64,000 nt of DNA from Pelagibacterium xiamenense. Lineage in GTDB: Bacteria > Pseudomonadota > Alphaproteobacteria > Rhizobiales > Devosiaceae. Where the stretch lies: positions 1,488,001-1,552,000 of the forward strand of contig NZ_JAJOYS010000001.1 in assembly GCF_021166475.1 (NCBI RefSeq), written 5' to 3'. A program made the translations under genes and the position numbers. Under the pieces are notes generated by a model. That model was not told the origin of the DNA, searched no databases, and saw only the letters and a list, made by a program, of their open reading frames with translations. Below are positions 30,234-39,334 of the stretch, piece after piece (position 1 is the stretch's first letter; every line of letters begins with the position of its first letter).

Positions 30234-31496
30234 TTACCGCGCACGCGTCGGGAACGGGTTCAGCCGCGTTGCGGGGCGGACCTGGCTCTGCGCCATATGA
30301 ACGGCGCTGCCGTCGAGATAGCGGAACCCGTAATCCATCGCCCGGTTGGCGACCGCGATTGTCGTCACGCCATGGGCGATGCCGACGAGCCCGGCCTGGC
30401 CGCACACGCCGCCGATACCCTTGAGCCAGAAATCGTGCTCCCGCGTAAGCTTGCGCGATGAACCAAGCTCGACCGAAACGCCCCAGACCTGCGCCTGGAG
30501 CGCCTGCCGCAGCAACGCCCGGTCGTGTCCCACCCCGACCACCACGCGCTTGAGAACCGCCGAAAGCGCCGCGATCGCGTCGGCCAACGCCCCCGGCGCG
30601 GGCTGGCCGTCCGGCTCGGCGATTTCCACGATGAGCGATTGGCGGTAGGCCTCGGGCGCGTTTTTGATCTGCTCGATGTAATGCGCGCGCCGCTGTGCAT
30701 CGGTCAGCGTGAAGGCCGTGACCGGGACCATGATGTCGGGCGCGTAGCGCTGGCGTTTCGCGTTATAGACGCCCAGCAGCCCTTTCTTGAGCGCCATGAG
30801 GTCATAATCGGCGCAGATCGCCTGCAATTCTGCGTCGTCGATGGCGGACCGGATCTGTTTGATCGCCGCCGACCGGAGCGAAAAATCCAGAACGCAACGA
30901 TTGATGTCGGTTTTCTCGTTCGCCGTGTTCCAGGCCGGTACGAAGAGCGAGGCGGCGTCCTTGCGCACGGCGCGCAGCTTGCCCTCGTGTTCCTGGGCGA
31001 GCGCGAGTTGCCGCGCTTCGAGCTCGCTGAACAGGGTCGCGACATAGTCGTTCACCGAACCCGGCTTGTCGGCGGCCTTCGGCGCCGCCGCGAGACTGCT
31101 GACCCGGACGTCGATAGCGTCGCCCGTGGCCTCGAGGAGCCGGACCCGAAGCGCATCGCCGATCTGTTCGAGCTTTATGTTCGCGCGCTCGGCGTCGAGA
31201 TCCCGAAAGTGGACCGAATAGCGCAACGCGCCTTGCGTGAGCACGCGGCCGGCGTCCGAGATGTGCCATTCGATGACCGAAAGGGCGATGTCGCCGAGCC
31301 GGTCGGCGTCCTCGCGCTCTGCGAGGCCCGATAGCTCCAATACGCAAACCGCACCCGCCAGCGCCGTCAGTTCGTGCGCGGCCGCGCCGGCATGTTCCGG
31401 GACGTCCCGAACCCGCTGTGCGACGCGCACGGGCGCTTGCTTTTTGGCGGCCTCCTCGCGCTGGAGAAGGTCCTTTACCTGTTGAAGTACGCTCAT
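30234..31496 (-). CDS. Uncharacterised 420-aa protein, possibly with a degenerate EAL-like C-terminus
   Basis: I do not recognise this protein with confidence. It has no signal peptide or membrane segment. The N-terminus (residues 1-45) is a charged helix (QQVKDLLQREEAAKKQ). A central region around 140-180 includes the charged helical stretch ELEARQLALAQEHEGKLRAV, possibly coiled coil. The C-terminal 100 residues (GLVGIAHGVTTIAVANRAMD, then YGFRYLDGSAV) are loosely reminiscent of the last helices and strands of EAL phosphodiesterase domains, but the catalytic EAL and metal-ligand motifs are absent. The start at 31496 was chosen because the helix begins there; the ribosome-binding site is poor. 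It is divergent from the pabBC-like gene. Confidence 0.7.
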   Translation of the reverse strand: MSVLQQVKDLLQREEAAKKQAPVRVAQRVRDVPEHAGAAAHELTALAGAVCVLELSGLAEREDADRLGDIALSVIEWHISDAGRVLTQGALRYSVHFRDLDAERANIKLEQIGDALRVRLLEATGDAIDVRVSSLAAAPKAADKPGSVNDYVATLFSELEARQLALAQEHEGKLRAVRKDAASLFVPAWNTANEKTDINRCVLDFSLRSAAIKQIRSAIDDAELQAICADYDLMALKKGLLGVYNAKRQRYAPDIMVPVTAFTLTDAQRRAHYIEQIKNAPEAYRQSLIVEIAEPDGQPAPGALADAIAALSAVLKRVVVGVGHDRALLRQALQAQVWGVSVELGSSRKLTREHDFWLKGIGGVCGQAGLVGIAHGVTTIAVANRAMDYGFRYLDGSAVHMAQSQVRPATRLNPFPTRAR

Positions 31497-31737
31497 TGCC
31501 CCATCGCGTCCGGCACTGCGATTAACGGAGATTGCAAACGACCGGGACCTTGCCGCCAAATAGTAAAACCCGGGTGACTTTCGGACCCTCGGTTGTTCGC
31601 TTCGGATTAACGCAAACGGTACCCAATTGCGGCCTTGGCGAGCGGGGCCGCCCGCGGTAGAAGCAGCGCTCTATGACCGCCCCGGCCCGCGGGGGGAGTT
31701 TCCAACGATCGAGCGGCGAAACCTATTGGCAAACCAG

Positions 31738-33522
31738 ATGCGGCCAGGCACCGTTCTGCTCAACGACACGCTTTCCCAGCATGCCGCGAGCCTGTTGTTC
31801 GACGAGCCCCGCGAGATCGTCCGCGCCTATACGCGGGAGGAAGCGCTCACGGCGCTGGACCGGCTGGAAACAGCGCGCGCCGAGGGGCTCTGGGCCGCAG
31901 GATACTTTGCCTACGAACTGGGTTTCGTATTCGAGGAGCGCTTGGCGGACCGCCTGCCGGCCCGTAGCGGCACGCCTCTGGTGTGGCTTGGTATTTTCGA
32001 TGCGCCGCAGCGTCTCGACGCGCGCGAGACGGACGCCTGGCTCGCAGCGCACGCGGGAGAGGGGCGCGCCGGGAACATCGTGCCGCGGCTGAGCGAAGCT
32101 GCCTACCGCCGGGCGTTCGAACGCTGCAAGGACCTCATCGTGGCGGGTGACATCTATCAGGTCAATCTGACGTTCAAGGCCGGCTTCGACCTCGAAGGCG
32201 ACCCGGTAGCGCTCTACCGGGCGCTCTGCCGCAAACAGGCCAGCGCCTATGGCGCGCTGATCCACGCAGGGGACCACTGGGTGCTCTCCCGCTCCCCGGA
32301 ACTTTTTGTGTCGCTGACCGGAGACAGGCTCGCGGCACGCCCGATGAAGGGCACTGCCAAACGCGGGCTTTCGCTCGCCGACGACGCGGCGGGTCGCGCG
32401 GCACTCGCTGCCGACATCAAGAACCGCGCGGAAAACCTTATGATCGTTGACCTGTTGCGCAACGATCTGGCGCGCATATCCGAGGTGGGTTCGGTCCAAG
32501 TCACGGACCTCTTCACGGTCGAAACCTATCGGCACCTGCACACCATGACCTCGGGGATTGAGGCGCGCCTGAAATCTGGGCTGTCGCGGCGCGACATCAT
32601 TGCGGGGCTCTTTCCATGCGGCTCGATCACCGGCGCGCCGAAAATCCGCGCCATGGAAGTGATCGACGCGGTCGAAACCGAGCCGCGCGGCCTTTACACC
32701 GGCTCGATCGGTTGGTTTGCTCCCGATGGCGATTTCTGCCTCAACGTTGCCATCCGCACAGCGGTTATCGGCCCGGACGGTGCGGGCGAGATCGGCATCG
32801 GCGGCGGCATCGTCGCCGACAGCCAGTGCGAAAACGAATACGCCGAGGCGCTCCTGAAAATGCAGTTCCTTTCCGACAAGGCCGAGCCCGTCTGCCTCAT
32901 CGAAACCATGCTGTGGACGCGCGATGAGGGCATTTACCTGCTCGGCCGCCACCTCGACCGCCTGTCCACCTCGGCGCGTTATTTTGCGATTCCGTTCGAC
33001 GAGGCCATCCTGCGCGCGCGTATCGAGGAATGGGCGCGGGCCGCACCCGGCGACCGCTATCGCGTACGCCTCACTCTGCACGAAACGGACGGCCTCGACC
33101 TTGCCGCGACCGAACTGCCCTCACCTCCCGATGCACCGGCGCCTTTCCGTTTCGCAATCGCGCCCGAACGCCTCCACTCCGAAAACCTCTGGCAGGCTCA
33201 CAAAACCACCAACCGCGCCTTCTACGACACCCCGCGCCAGATCGCCCACGCCGCGCGCGGCGTCGACGAGGTCGTCTTCCTCAACGAGCGCGGCGAGATC
33301 GCGGAGGGATCGATCACGACTGTCTTCGTCGAAAGCGGTAGCACGCTGCTGACGCCGCCGCTTTCAGTGGGCATTCTGCCGGGAACCCTCAGAGCCGAAC
33401 TGCTTGCCACCGGGCGCGCGAAAGAAGCCGTGCTTACCCTCGACGATCTCGAATGCGCTACCGCCATCTACCTGGGCAATTCCGTGCGCGGCCTGATGCG
33501 GGCGCAGTGGGTTCGCGGCTGA
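31738..33522 (+). CDS. pabBC: Fused aminodeoxychorismate synthase component I / aminodeoxychorismate lyase (PabB-PabC)
   Basis: 594-residue fusion. Residues about 1-385 are the chorismate-binding PabB domain: AGDIYQVNLTFKA, RPMKGTAKRG with the catalytic lysine, ENLMIVDLLRNDL and FPCGSITGAPKIRAMEVI. Residues about 390-594 are a fold-type IV PLP enzyme of PabC type, with the PLP lysine in WQAHKTTNRAFYD and EVVFLNERGEIAEGSITTVF. Together with a PabA amidotransferase it makes 4-aminobenzoate for folate. The start is uncertain: the ATG at 31738 begins where homologues begin, but it has no good Shine-Dalgarno, and an in-frame TTG at 31627 would add 37 residues. The 241 bases before 31738 contain no other gene. 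Confidence 0.88.
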   Translation: MRPGTVLLNDTLSQHAASLLFDEPREIVRAYTREEALTALDRLETARAEGLWAAGYFAYELGFVFEERLADRLPARSGTPLVWLGIFDAPQRLDARETDAWLAAHAGEGRAGNIVPRLSEAAYRRAFERCKDLIVAGDIYQVNLTFKAGFDLEGDPVALYRALCRKQASAYGALIHAGDHWVLSRSPELFVSLTGDRLAARPMKGTAKRGLSLADDAAGRAALAADIKNRAENLMIVDLLRNDLARISEVGSVQVTDLFTVETYRHLHTMTSGIEARLKSGLSRRDIIAGLFPCGSITGAPKIRAMEVIDAVETEPRGLYTGSIGWFAPDGDFCLNVAIRTAVIGPDGAGEIGIGGGIVADSQCENEYAEALLKMQFLSDKAEPVCLIETMLWTRDEGIYLLGRHLDRLSTSARYFAIPFDEAILRARIEEWARAAPGDRYRVRLTLHETDGLDLAATELPSPPDAPAPFRFAIAPERLHSENLWQAHKTTNRAFYDTPRQIAHAARGVDEVVFLNERGEIAEGSITTVFVESGSTLLTPPLSVGILPGTLRAELLATGRAKEAVLTLDDLECATAIYLGNSVRGLMRAQWVRG

Positions 33523-33544
33523 CCGGCTCGGCTCGCGCCCGCTG

Positions 33545-34264
33545 TCACGCCCCGCGCAGCGCTTCAGCAAGGCTCGTCTTCCCCGGCGGCCTCTGCGACA
33601 GATCGAGCCCCGAGAGCAGATCCACCAGATGGCTCGTCATGAGTTCCGCCGCATCCTGCGGCCTGTTCCCCGCGATTGCCTCCACGAGCGCATTATGCGC
33701 GTGGCTCTCGCACGTTGTGTCCCGCCGTTTCCAGTATAGCGCGATGATCAGCGATGAGCGCGAGCACAGGTCGCGGACGAACTCGGTGTAGATCGAGTGC
33801 CCGGCCAGCTCGGCGATGCCGATATGGAACTTCGCCGAGAGAACCAGCGCTTCGCCGTCCTTGCCCGCGCGGGTTGCTGCGTGTTCCTCTTCCAGATGCG
33901 CGCGCAGGCGTGCGGCATCGCCCGGTTTGGCGACCTCCGCCGCCAGGGCTGCGACCTTGGGTTCCAGGAGCGCGCGGGCCTCGAACACCTCGCGCGCCTC
34001 GCGCGTCGAGGGTTTGGCAACGAACGCACCGCGATTGGGTTCGAGAATGACGAGGCGGTCGGCGGCAAGCCCCTGCAGCGCCGAACGGACGATGGTCCGG
34101 CTGACCCCGTAAATGCCGCCGAGTTCGTCTTCGGCGAGCTTGGTGCCCGGTGCCAGGGCGTGACGCAGGATCGCGTCGCGAACCCCCGAATAGACGGCAG
34201 CGCCCCTCGATGTGGGGTGCATCGTTGCTGCCGTTCCCGAAGACATCGTCCGCTCCGTTTTCAT
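33545..34264 (-). CDS. GntR/FCD-family transcriptional regulator
   Basis: 239-residue FadR-subfamily regulator. The helix-turn-helix (about residues 25-85) reads LAEDELGGIYGVSRTIVRSA; the FCD domain follows with SAKFHIGIAELAGH near 145 and HNALVEAIAGNRPQDA near 195. A second ATG (34246) has GGAG 6 bases upstream and may be the real start, giving 233 residues. It is divergent from the polyamine-type importer operon across about 250 bases that contain a GntR-like site, so it probably controls that operon. The 3' end lies 22 bases from the stop of the convergent PabBC gene. Confidence 0.87.
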   Translation of the reverse strand: MKTERTMSSGTAATMHPTSRGAAVYSGVRDAILRHALAPGTKLAEDELGGIYGVSRTIVRSALQGLAADRLVILEPNRGAFVAKPSTREAREVFEARALLEPKVAALAAEVAKPGDAARLRAHLEEEHAATRAGKDGEALVLSAKFHIGIAELAGHSIYTEFVRDLCSRSSLIIALYWKRRDTTCESHAHNALVEAIAGNRPQDAAELMTSHLVDLLSGLDLSQRPPGKTSLAEALRGA

Positions 34265-34318
34265 CCGTCCGCTTCAAGCCCTATTGCATCCGAGGGGATC
34301 ATACAAGTACATCAATTA

Positions 34319-34329
34319 TTGTATACGAA
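34319..34329. promoter_or_regulatory. GntR-type operator candidate
   Basis: TTGTATACGAA matches the FadR-subfamily pattern with a TGTATACA-like core, in an AT-rich stretch between the divergent GntR gene and the importer operon. A similar ACAAGTACATCA segment lies just before it. Autoregulation plus control of the importer is the simplest reading. Confidence 0.5.
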
Positions 34330-34516
34330 ATATGCTTATATCGTGTGCATGTGCGCAACCGATAGGCAGTCCGAACAATTCTATGCATTCCGCCCGCCTT
34401 CGTGTCGCCGGAAAAAATAATTTTGTTACAGTAAGTTAAAGGCGGTTCCGCGAGTCATTCGCGGTTTGGCACGGCTGTTGCACCAAGTCTCGTGAATGCA
34501 ATGCCGAAGGACTGCC

Positions 34517-35494
34517 ATGGCCACCGGAGACCTCGAACTCGCTGCCCTGACCAAGCGCTACGGCGACACCACAGCCGTCGACGCGATCGACCTCAAGGTC
34601 CCCAAAGGCACGTATTGCTGCCTGCTCGGCCCCTCGGGCTGCGGCAAATCCTCGACCCTGCGCATGATCGCCGGCCATGAGACCGTCACCTCGGGCGACA
34701 TCGTCCTTTCGGGCCAGAACATCACCGACGCACCGCCCGCCCGGCGCGGCACCGCGATGATGTTCCAGAACTATGCGCTTTTCCCGCACCTGAGCGTCAT
34801 CGACAACGTGGCGTTCAGTCTCAAGATGAAGGGCGTCGGCAAGTCTGAGCGCCGGGCGCGGGCAGGGGAGCTGCTCGAACTCGTCGATATGAGCGCCCGC
34901 GCCGACCGGCTGCCCAGTCAGCTTTCGGGCGGCCAGCAGCAGCGCGTGGCGCTGGCTCGCGCGCTCGTCACCGACCCCCAGATCCTCCTCCTCGACGAGC
35001 CGCTTTCTGCGCTCGATCCCTTCCTGCGCGAGCGCATGCGATCCGAACTCAAGGGCTTCCAGCGCCGCCTGGGGATCACGTTCATCCACGTCACCCACAG
35101 TCAGGATGAGGCGCTGGCGCTCGCGGACCTGGTCATCGTGATGAACGACGCGACGATCCAGCAGGCAGGCACGGCCCGAGACGTCTTCGACGCCCCGCGC
35201 AATGAATTCGTCGCCCGCTTCATGGGCGGGCACAACATCCTTCAAAAGGACGGCGGCCCGGTGGCCGTCCGCGCCGACCGGATCGCCGTCGGGCGCGGTA
35301 AGGCGGGGCTCGGCGCGCGGCTATCGGGGGTCGAATATCTCGGCACCACCGTCAAGCTGGCGCTCGACGCAGGCGCGGCCGGCGATCTCACCGCGCTCGT
35401 CCCCGACGCCGCATTCTTCTCCGACCCGCTTTCGCTCGGCGACGAAGTCACCCTCTCATGGGACGCCGCCGACGAACATCAGCTTGCCGGATAG
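34517..35494 (+). CDS. ABC transporter ATP-binding protein (polyamine/PotA type)
   Basis: 325-residue ATPase. Walker A GPSGCGKS is near residue 40, signature LSGGQQQRVALARAL near 140, Walker B ILLLDEPLSALD near 160, and a short TOBE-like C-terminal domain covers about 245-325. The group includes PotA, FbpC and opine/thiamine importers. GAAGGA precedes the ATG at 34517; an in-frame ATG at 34496 is less well placed. First gene of an operon with a Tat-exported binding protein and two permeases. Confidence 0.9.
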   Translation: MATGDLELAALTKRYGDTTAVDAIDLKVPKGTYCCLLGPSGCGKSSTLRMIAGHETVTSGDIVLSGQNITDAPPARRGTAMMFQNYALFPHLSVIDNVAFSLKMKGVGKSERRARAGELLELVDMSARADRLPSQLSGGQQQRVALARALVTDPQILLLDEPLSALDPFLRERMRSELKGFQRRLGITFIHVTHSQDEALALADLVIVMNDATIQQAGTARDVFDAPRNEFVARFMGGHNILQKDGGPVAVRADRIAVGRGKAGLGARLSGVEYLGTTVKLALDAGAAGDLTALVPDAAFFSDPLSLGDEVTLSWDAADEHQLAG

Positions 35495-35554
35495 CACGAG
35501 GGTCCAGGTGCTCCCGAAGCGAGACGAACACACATCACCAAAGGCGAGGCTTAC

Positions 35555-36865
35555 ATGACTGAAACAACCGACAAGACCACCCAATCGACCCGGAAAGGCG
35601 TCGACCGCCGCAGCTTTCTCAAAGGGAGTGCCGCCGCGATCGGCGCCGCCGCCGGTTCAGGCGCCATCACCGGCTTCCCCACCATCTGGGCGCAGAACAT
35701 CCAGAACATCACGCTCCGCCAGTTCGGCACCGGCGTGTCCAACCTCAACGAGGTCGCCCAGAAGGTGAAGGAAGACCTCGGCTTCACGCTCGAAATGACG
35801 GCGCTCGATTCCGATGCCGTGACCCAGCGCGCCGCCACCCAGCCCGAGAGCTTCGACATCGCCGATATCGAATACTGGATCTGCAAGAAGGTCTGGCCCA
35901 CCGGCAACCTGCAGGCGATGGATACCTCCAGGATCGCCAACTATGAAAAGATCGTCGGCATCTTCCGCGACGGCAAACTGACCCCGGATTCAGAAATCGC
36001 CCAGGGCACCGCGCCGCACACGGTCGGGTTCACCTCCGGCCCGGGGGGCACCGATTTCGTCGCCGAGGAAAGCGGCTGGATGACGCTCATTCCGACGATC
36101 TACAACGCCGATACCCTGGGCATACGGCCAGACCTCATCGGCCGCCCCATCGAGACGTGGGCAGAGCTGCTGAACCCCGAATTCAGGGGCAAGGCCTCGA
36201 TCCTCGACATCTCCTCGATCGGCATCATGGACATGGCCATGGTCTGCGAGGCGATGGGCGAGATCACCTATGGCGACAAGGGCAACATGACCCGCGAGGA
36301 GATCGACAAGACCATCGCCATCTTCACCGAAGCCAAGCAGGCGGGCCAGTTCCGCAGCTTCTGGAAGACGTTCGACGAGAGCGTCAACCTCATGGCGTCG
36401 GGCGAAGTCGTCATCCAGTCCATGTGGTCGCCCGCGATCACGGCGGTCAAGTCGCGCGGCATCCCGTGCGTTTACCAGCCCCTCAAGGAAGGCTATCGCT
36501 CCTGGGGCGGCGGCATCGGGCTTTCCAAGAACCTCACAGGCCTCGAGCTCGACGCGGCCTACGAATACATCAACTGGTACCTCGACGGCTGGGTCGGCGG
36601 CTTCCTGATGCGGCAAGGCTATTATTCGGCCGTCCCTGAAACCTCGAAGAACCACATGACCGAGAACGAATGGGGCTACTGGTTCGAGGGCAAGGAAGCC
36701 ACCGACGACATCTTGAGCCCCTTCGGCGACAAGCTGGCCGGTGCGGGCGAAATCCGCGACGGGGGCTCCTTCTACGACCGCATGGGGTCCGTCGCCTGCT
36801 GGAATGCCGTCATGGACGAGAACCAGTACATGGTTCGCAAGTGGAACGAATTCATCGCGTCCTGA
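35555..36865 (+). CDS. Tat-exported ABC transporter substrate-binding protein (PotD-like)
   Basis: 436-residue binding protein. A twin-arginine signal is clear: DRRSFLKG at residues 17-24, then a small-residue hydrophobic region. The mature part resembles the PotD/spermidine-putrescine and related family-1 binding proteins (EVAQKVKEDLGFTLEM near 65, AWYLDGWVGGF-like helix near 345). Substrate unknown; polyamines are one possibility, but the racemase and acetyltransferase downstream suggest an amino-acid-like compound. It starts 60 bases after the ATPase gene. Confidence 0.85.
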   Translation: MTETTDKTTQSTRKGVDRRSFLKGSAAAIGAAAGSGAITGFPTIWAQNIQNITLRQFGTGVSNLNEVAQKVKEDLGFTLEMTALDSDAVTQRAATQPESFDIADIEYWICKKVWPTGNLQAMDTSRIANYEKIVGIFRDGKLTPDSEIAQGTAPHTVGFTSGPGGTDFVAEESGWMTLIPTIYNADTLGIRPDLIGRPIETWAELLNPEFRGKASILDISSIGIMDMAMVCEAMGEITYGDKGNMTREEIDKTIAIFTEAKQAGQFRSFWKTFDESVNLMASGEVVIQSMWSPAITAVKSRGIPCVYQPLKEGYRSWGGGIGLSKNLTGLELDAAYEYINWYLDGWVGGFLMRQGYYSAVPETSKNHMTENEWGYWFEGKEATDDILSPFGDKLAGAGEIRDGGSFYDRMGSVACWNAVMDENQYMVRKWNEFIAS

Positions 36866-36877
36866 CACACAGCGCGA

Positions 36878-36901
36878 GGGCGTCCCGTACGCGGGGCGCC
36901 C
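36878..36901 (+). other. Intercistronic stem-loop after the PotD-like gene
   Basis: GGGCGTCCCG (36878-36887) pairs with CGGGGCGCCC (36892-36901), with one G-U pair, around a TACG tetraloop. It lies 12 bases after the binding-protein stop and before the first permease gene; no T tract. Confidence 0.65.
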
Positions 36902-36922
36902 ATCTTCAACGGCGGAACGGAC

Positions 36923-37795
36923 ATGCAAGCTCAACTCCGAAAATCTCTGCCCCAGGCGGCCATTGCCTGGTTCCTTGCGTCGCCGCTGACGCTCGTGCTC
37001 GCGGGCTTTCTGGTGCTGCCGATCGTCATGATCGTCATCGTCAGCTTCTGGGGCGCGACCGAATTTTCGATCTATCCCGCGTTCCTCTTCGACAATTACG
37101 AGTTCCTGCTCTCCTCGCGCGTCACCTATGCGGTGTTCCTCAACACCGCCAAATACGCGCTCGTCACCTGGGCGATCACACTGGTCCTCGGGTTCACCGT
37201 CGCCTACTTCCTCGCATTCCATGTCAGGAGCCTGACCTGGCAGGTCGCGCTCTTCCTCCTGTGCACGATCCCGTTCTGGACCTCGAACATCATCCGTATG
37301 ATCTCGTGGATCCCGTTCCTGGGCCGCAACGGCATCGCCAATTCCGCACTGATCTCCATGGGCGTCATCGACGAACCCCTCGAATGGCTGCTTTTTTCCG
37401 ATTTTTCGGTGATCCTGGCGTTCGTGCACCTTTATACGCTCTTCATGGTGGTGCCGATCTTCAACACCATGATGCGCATCGACAAAAGCCTGATCGAAGC
37501 CGCCTACGACAATGGCGCCACGGGCTTCCAGACCCTGACCAACGTTATCATCCCGCTCACCAAGCCCGGCATCGTCATCGGTTCGATCTTCGTCGTGACC
37601 CTCGTCATGGGCGACTTCATCACCGTGCGCTTCATGTCCGGCTCGCAATCGGCAAATGTCGGGCGGCTGATTTCCAACGATATCGCCCTTCTGCAATACC
37701 CCTCCGCCGCGGCGACCGCGGTGGTGCTGCTGATCACCGTGCTCATCGTCATCGGCATTCTCCTGCGCTTCGTCGACATCAGGAAGGAGCTCTAG
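36923..37795 (+). CDS. ABC transporter permease (PotB-like)
   Basis: 290-residue permease with six membrane segments. The coupling loop SLIEAAYDNGATGFQTLTNV near 190-210 and the NIIRMISWIPFLGRNG segment near 120 are typical of PotB-group permeases. Its stop is two bases before the start of the partner permease. Confidence 0.9.
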   Translation: MQAQLRKSLPQAAIAWFLASPLTLVLAGFLVLPIVMIVIVSFWGATEFSIYPAFLFDNYEFLLSSRVTYAVFLNTAKYALVTWAITLVLGFTVAYFLAFHVRSLTWQVALFLLCTIPFWTSNIIRMISWIPFLGRNGIANSALISMGVIDEPLEWLLFSDFSVILAFVHLYTLFMVVPIFNTMMRIDKSLIEAAYDNGATGFQTLTNVIIPLTKPGIVIGSIFVVTLVMGDFITVRFMSGSQSANVGRLISNDIALLQYPSAAATAVVLLITVLIVIGILLRFVDIRKEL

Positions 37796-37797
37796 TT

Positions 37798-38640
37798 ATG
37801 GACGGCAAACGCCCCTCGAGCTTCTACATCCTCGCGGCCGTCTTCGCGCTCTTCATCCTGTTCCTTTATGGCCCCACGATCACCATCGGCATCCTGAGCT
37901 TCCAGGGCGAGGGCGGCGGACTCACCTTCCCCATGCGCGGCGTGTCGCTGCACTGGTTCGCCGAACTCTTCCAGCAGCAGGCCGTCGGCGACATCTGGGG
38001 CAGCTTTTCGCGCAGCCTCATCCTGGGCCTCATGGTCATGGTGACGACGGTCGTCGTCTCCATCATGGGTGGGCTGGCCTTCCGCAAGAAATTCGCCGGC
38101 TCGGGCGTGCTCTTCTATCTCGTCATCGCGTCGCTGGTGATCCCCTCGATCCTCGTCTCTCTGGGCGTTGGACTGATTTTCAGCCAATCCGGCCTCCCGG
38201 TGCACTGGGCGACCTCGGGCTATGGCGCGCAGCTTACCTGGACGCTGCCCTTCGGGTTGCTCATCATGTTCGCCGTCTTCAACCGCTTCGACAAAAGCTA
38301 TGAGGAAGCGGCCCGCGACCTGGGCGCATCGCCCTGGCAGACCTTCCGCTTTGTCGTCCTCCCGATTATCGCCCCATCGCTCATCGGCGTTGCGCTCTTC
38401 GGCTTCACCTTGAGCTACGACGAATTCGCCCGCACGCTCCTGACCTCCGGCAGCTACAACACCCTGCCGCTCGAAATCTACGGCATGACGACCAACGTCA
38501 CGACGCCCGTCATCTTCGCCCTCGGCACGCTCACGACGGCGTTCTCCTTCATCGTCATCGGCGTCGCTTTGGCCGCCTTCATGCTCTTTGGCCGCCGCCG
38601 GGCTAAACAGGGCTCGGATGCGGGAAAGGGCATGGTCTAG
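37798..38640 (+). CDS. ABC transporter permease (PotC-like)
   Basis: 280-residue permease with six membrane segments. The coupling loop SYEEAARDLGASPWQTFRFV near 165-185 is diagnostic of PotC-group permeases. AAGGAG overlaps the end of the previous gene and positions the ATG. The following racemase gene begins just after, or overlapping, the stop. Confidence 0.9.
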   Translation: MDGKRPSSFYILAAVFALFILFLYGPTITIGILSFQGEGGGLTFPMRGVSLHWFAELFQQQAVGDIWGSFSRSLILGLMVMVTTVVVSIMGGLAFRKKFAGSGVLFYLVIASLVIPSILVSLGVGLIFSQSGLPVHWATSGYGAQLTWTLPFGLLIMFAVFNRFDKSYEEAARDLGASPWQTFRFVVLPIIAPSLIGVALFGFTLSYDEFARTLLTSGSYNTLPLEIYGMTTNVTTPVIFALGTLTTAFSFIVIGVALAAFMLFGRRRAKQGSDAGKGMV

Positions 38641-38644
38641 TCCC

Positions 38645-39334
38645 TTGCGTATCCTCCTCATCAATCCCAACTCGACCGCCGAAATGACGGCATCGATCGC
38701 GGCCGAGGCCCGGCTTGCGGCGAGGGACGGCACCGAGATCGTTGCCGTCAACCCGTCTGACGGGCCGCCCGCGATTCAGGGCGCAGCCGACGGCGAAGCG
38801 GCTCTGCCGGGCCTCTTTGCGCTCTTCGACAAGGAGATGGCGGCGCAGTCCTACGACGCCGTCATCATCGCGTGCTTCGACGACACCGGCCTTTGGGAGC
38901 TGCGCAGGCGCGCCCGCGTCCCGGTGATCGGCATCGGCGAGGCGGGCTATCTCGCGGGCAGCGTCATGGGCATGCGGTTCTCCGTCGTCACGACGCTGCA
39001 AGTTGCGGTTCCCGTGCTCGAGGGCAACCTTGCCCGCTACGGGCTCGCCAGGCGTTGCGCCCACGTGCGCGCCTCGGGGGTGCCCGTGCTGGCGCTCGAA
39101 ACGGACCGGAAGGCATCCACCGATGCCATCGCCGCAACCATCGCCGCCGCGCTGCGCGAAGACGAATGCGATGCCATCGTCCTTGGTTGCGCAGGCATGG
39201 CAGGGCTTGCCGAGGACATGGCGGCGCGGTTCGGTATTCCCGTCATCGACGGCGTCGCGGCCGCGGTCGGGCTGTGCGAGACGGTTGCGCGCGGGGTGCC
39301 ATCGCGTCACCACTCCGCTATATCTGCCCGATGA
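38645..39334 (+). CDS. Asp/Glu/hydantoin racemase family protein
   Basis: 229-residue protein of the aspartate/glutamate/hydantoin racemase superfamily. It opens with LRILLINPNSTAEMT, the standard start of the hydantoin racemase branch. The two catalytic cysteines are visible in IIACFDDTGL near 80 and VLGCAGMAGL near 185. The likely start is a TTG at 38645; an ATG at 38618 would overlap the permease gene by 23 bases and add 9 residues. Translation is probably coupled to the permease. It might invert the configuration of an imported amino acid derivative or hydantoin, but no hydantoinase or carbamoylase gene is nearby, and some members act as decarboxylases or isomerases. Confidence 0.82.
   Translation: MRILLINPNSTAEMTASIAAEARLAARDGTEIVAVNPSDGPPAIQGAADGEAALPGLFALFDKEMAAQSYDAVIIACFDDTGLWELRRRARVPVIGIGEAGYLAGSVMGMRFSVVTTLQVAVPVLEGNLARYGLARRCAHVRASGVPVLALETDRKASTDAIAATIAAALREDECDAIVLGCAGMAGLAEDMAARFGIPVIDGVAAAVGLCETVARGVPSRHHSAISAR

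Noticed and set aside
35990-37696. A 568-codon minus-strand open frame across the PotD-like and PotB-like genes
   Set aside because: Asp/His/Arg-rich composition typical of antisense to membrane and periplasmic genes, no domain, and it crosses a clear operon.
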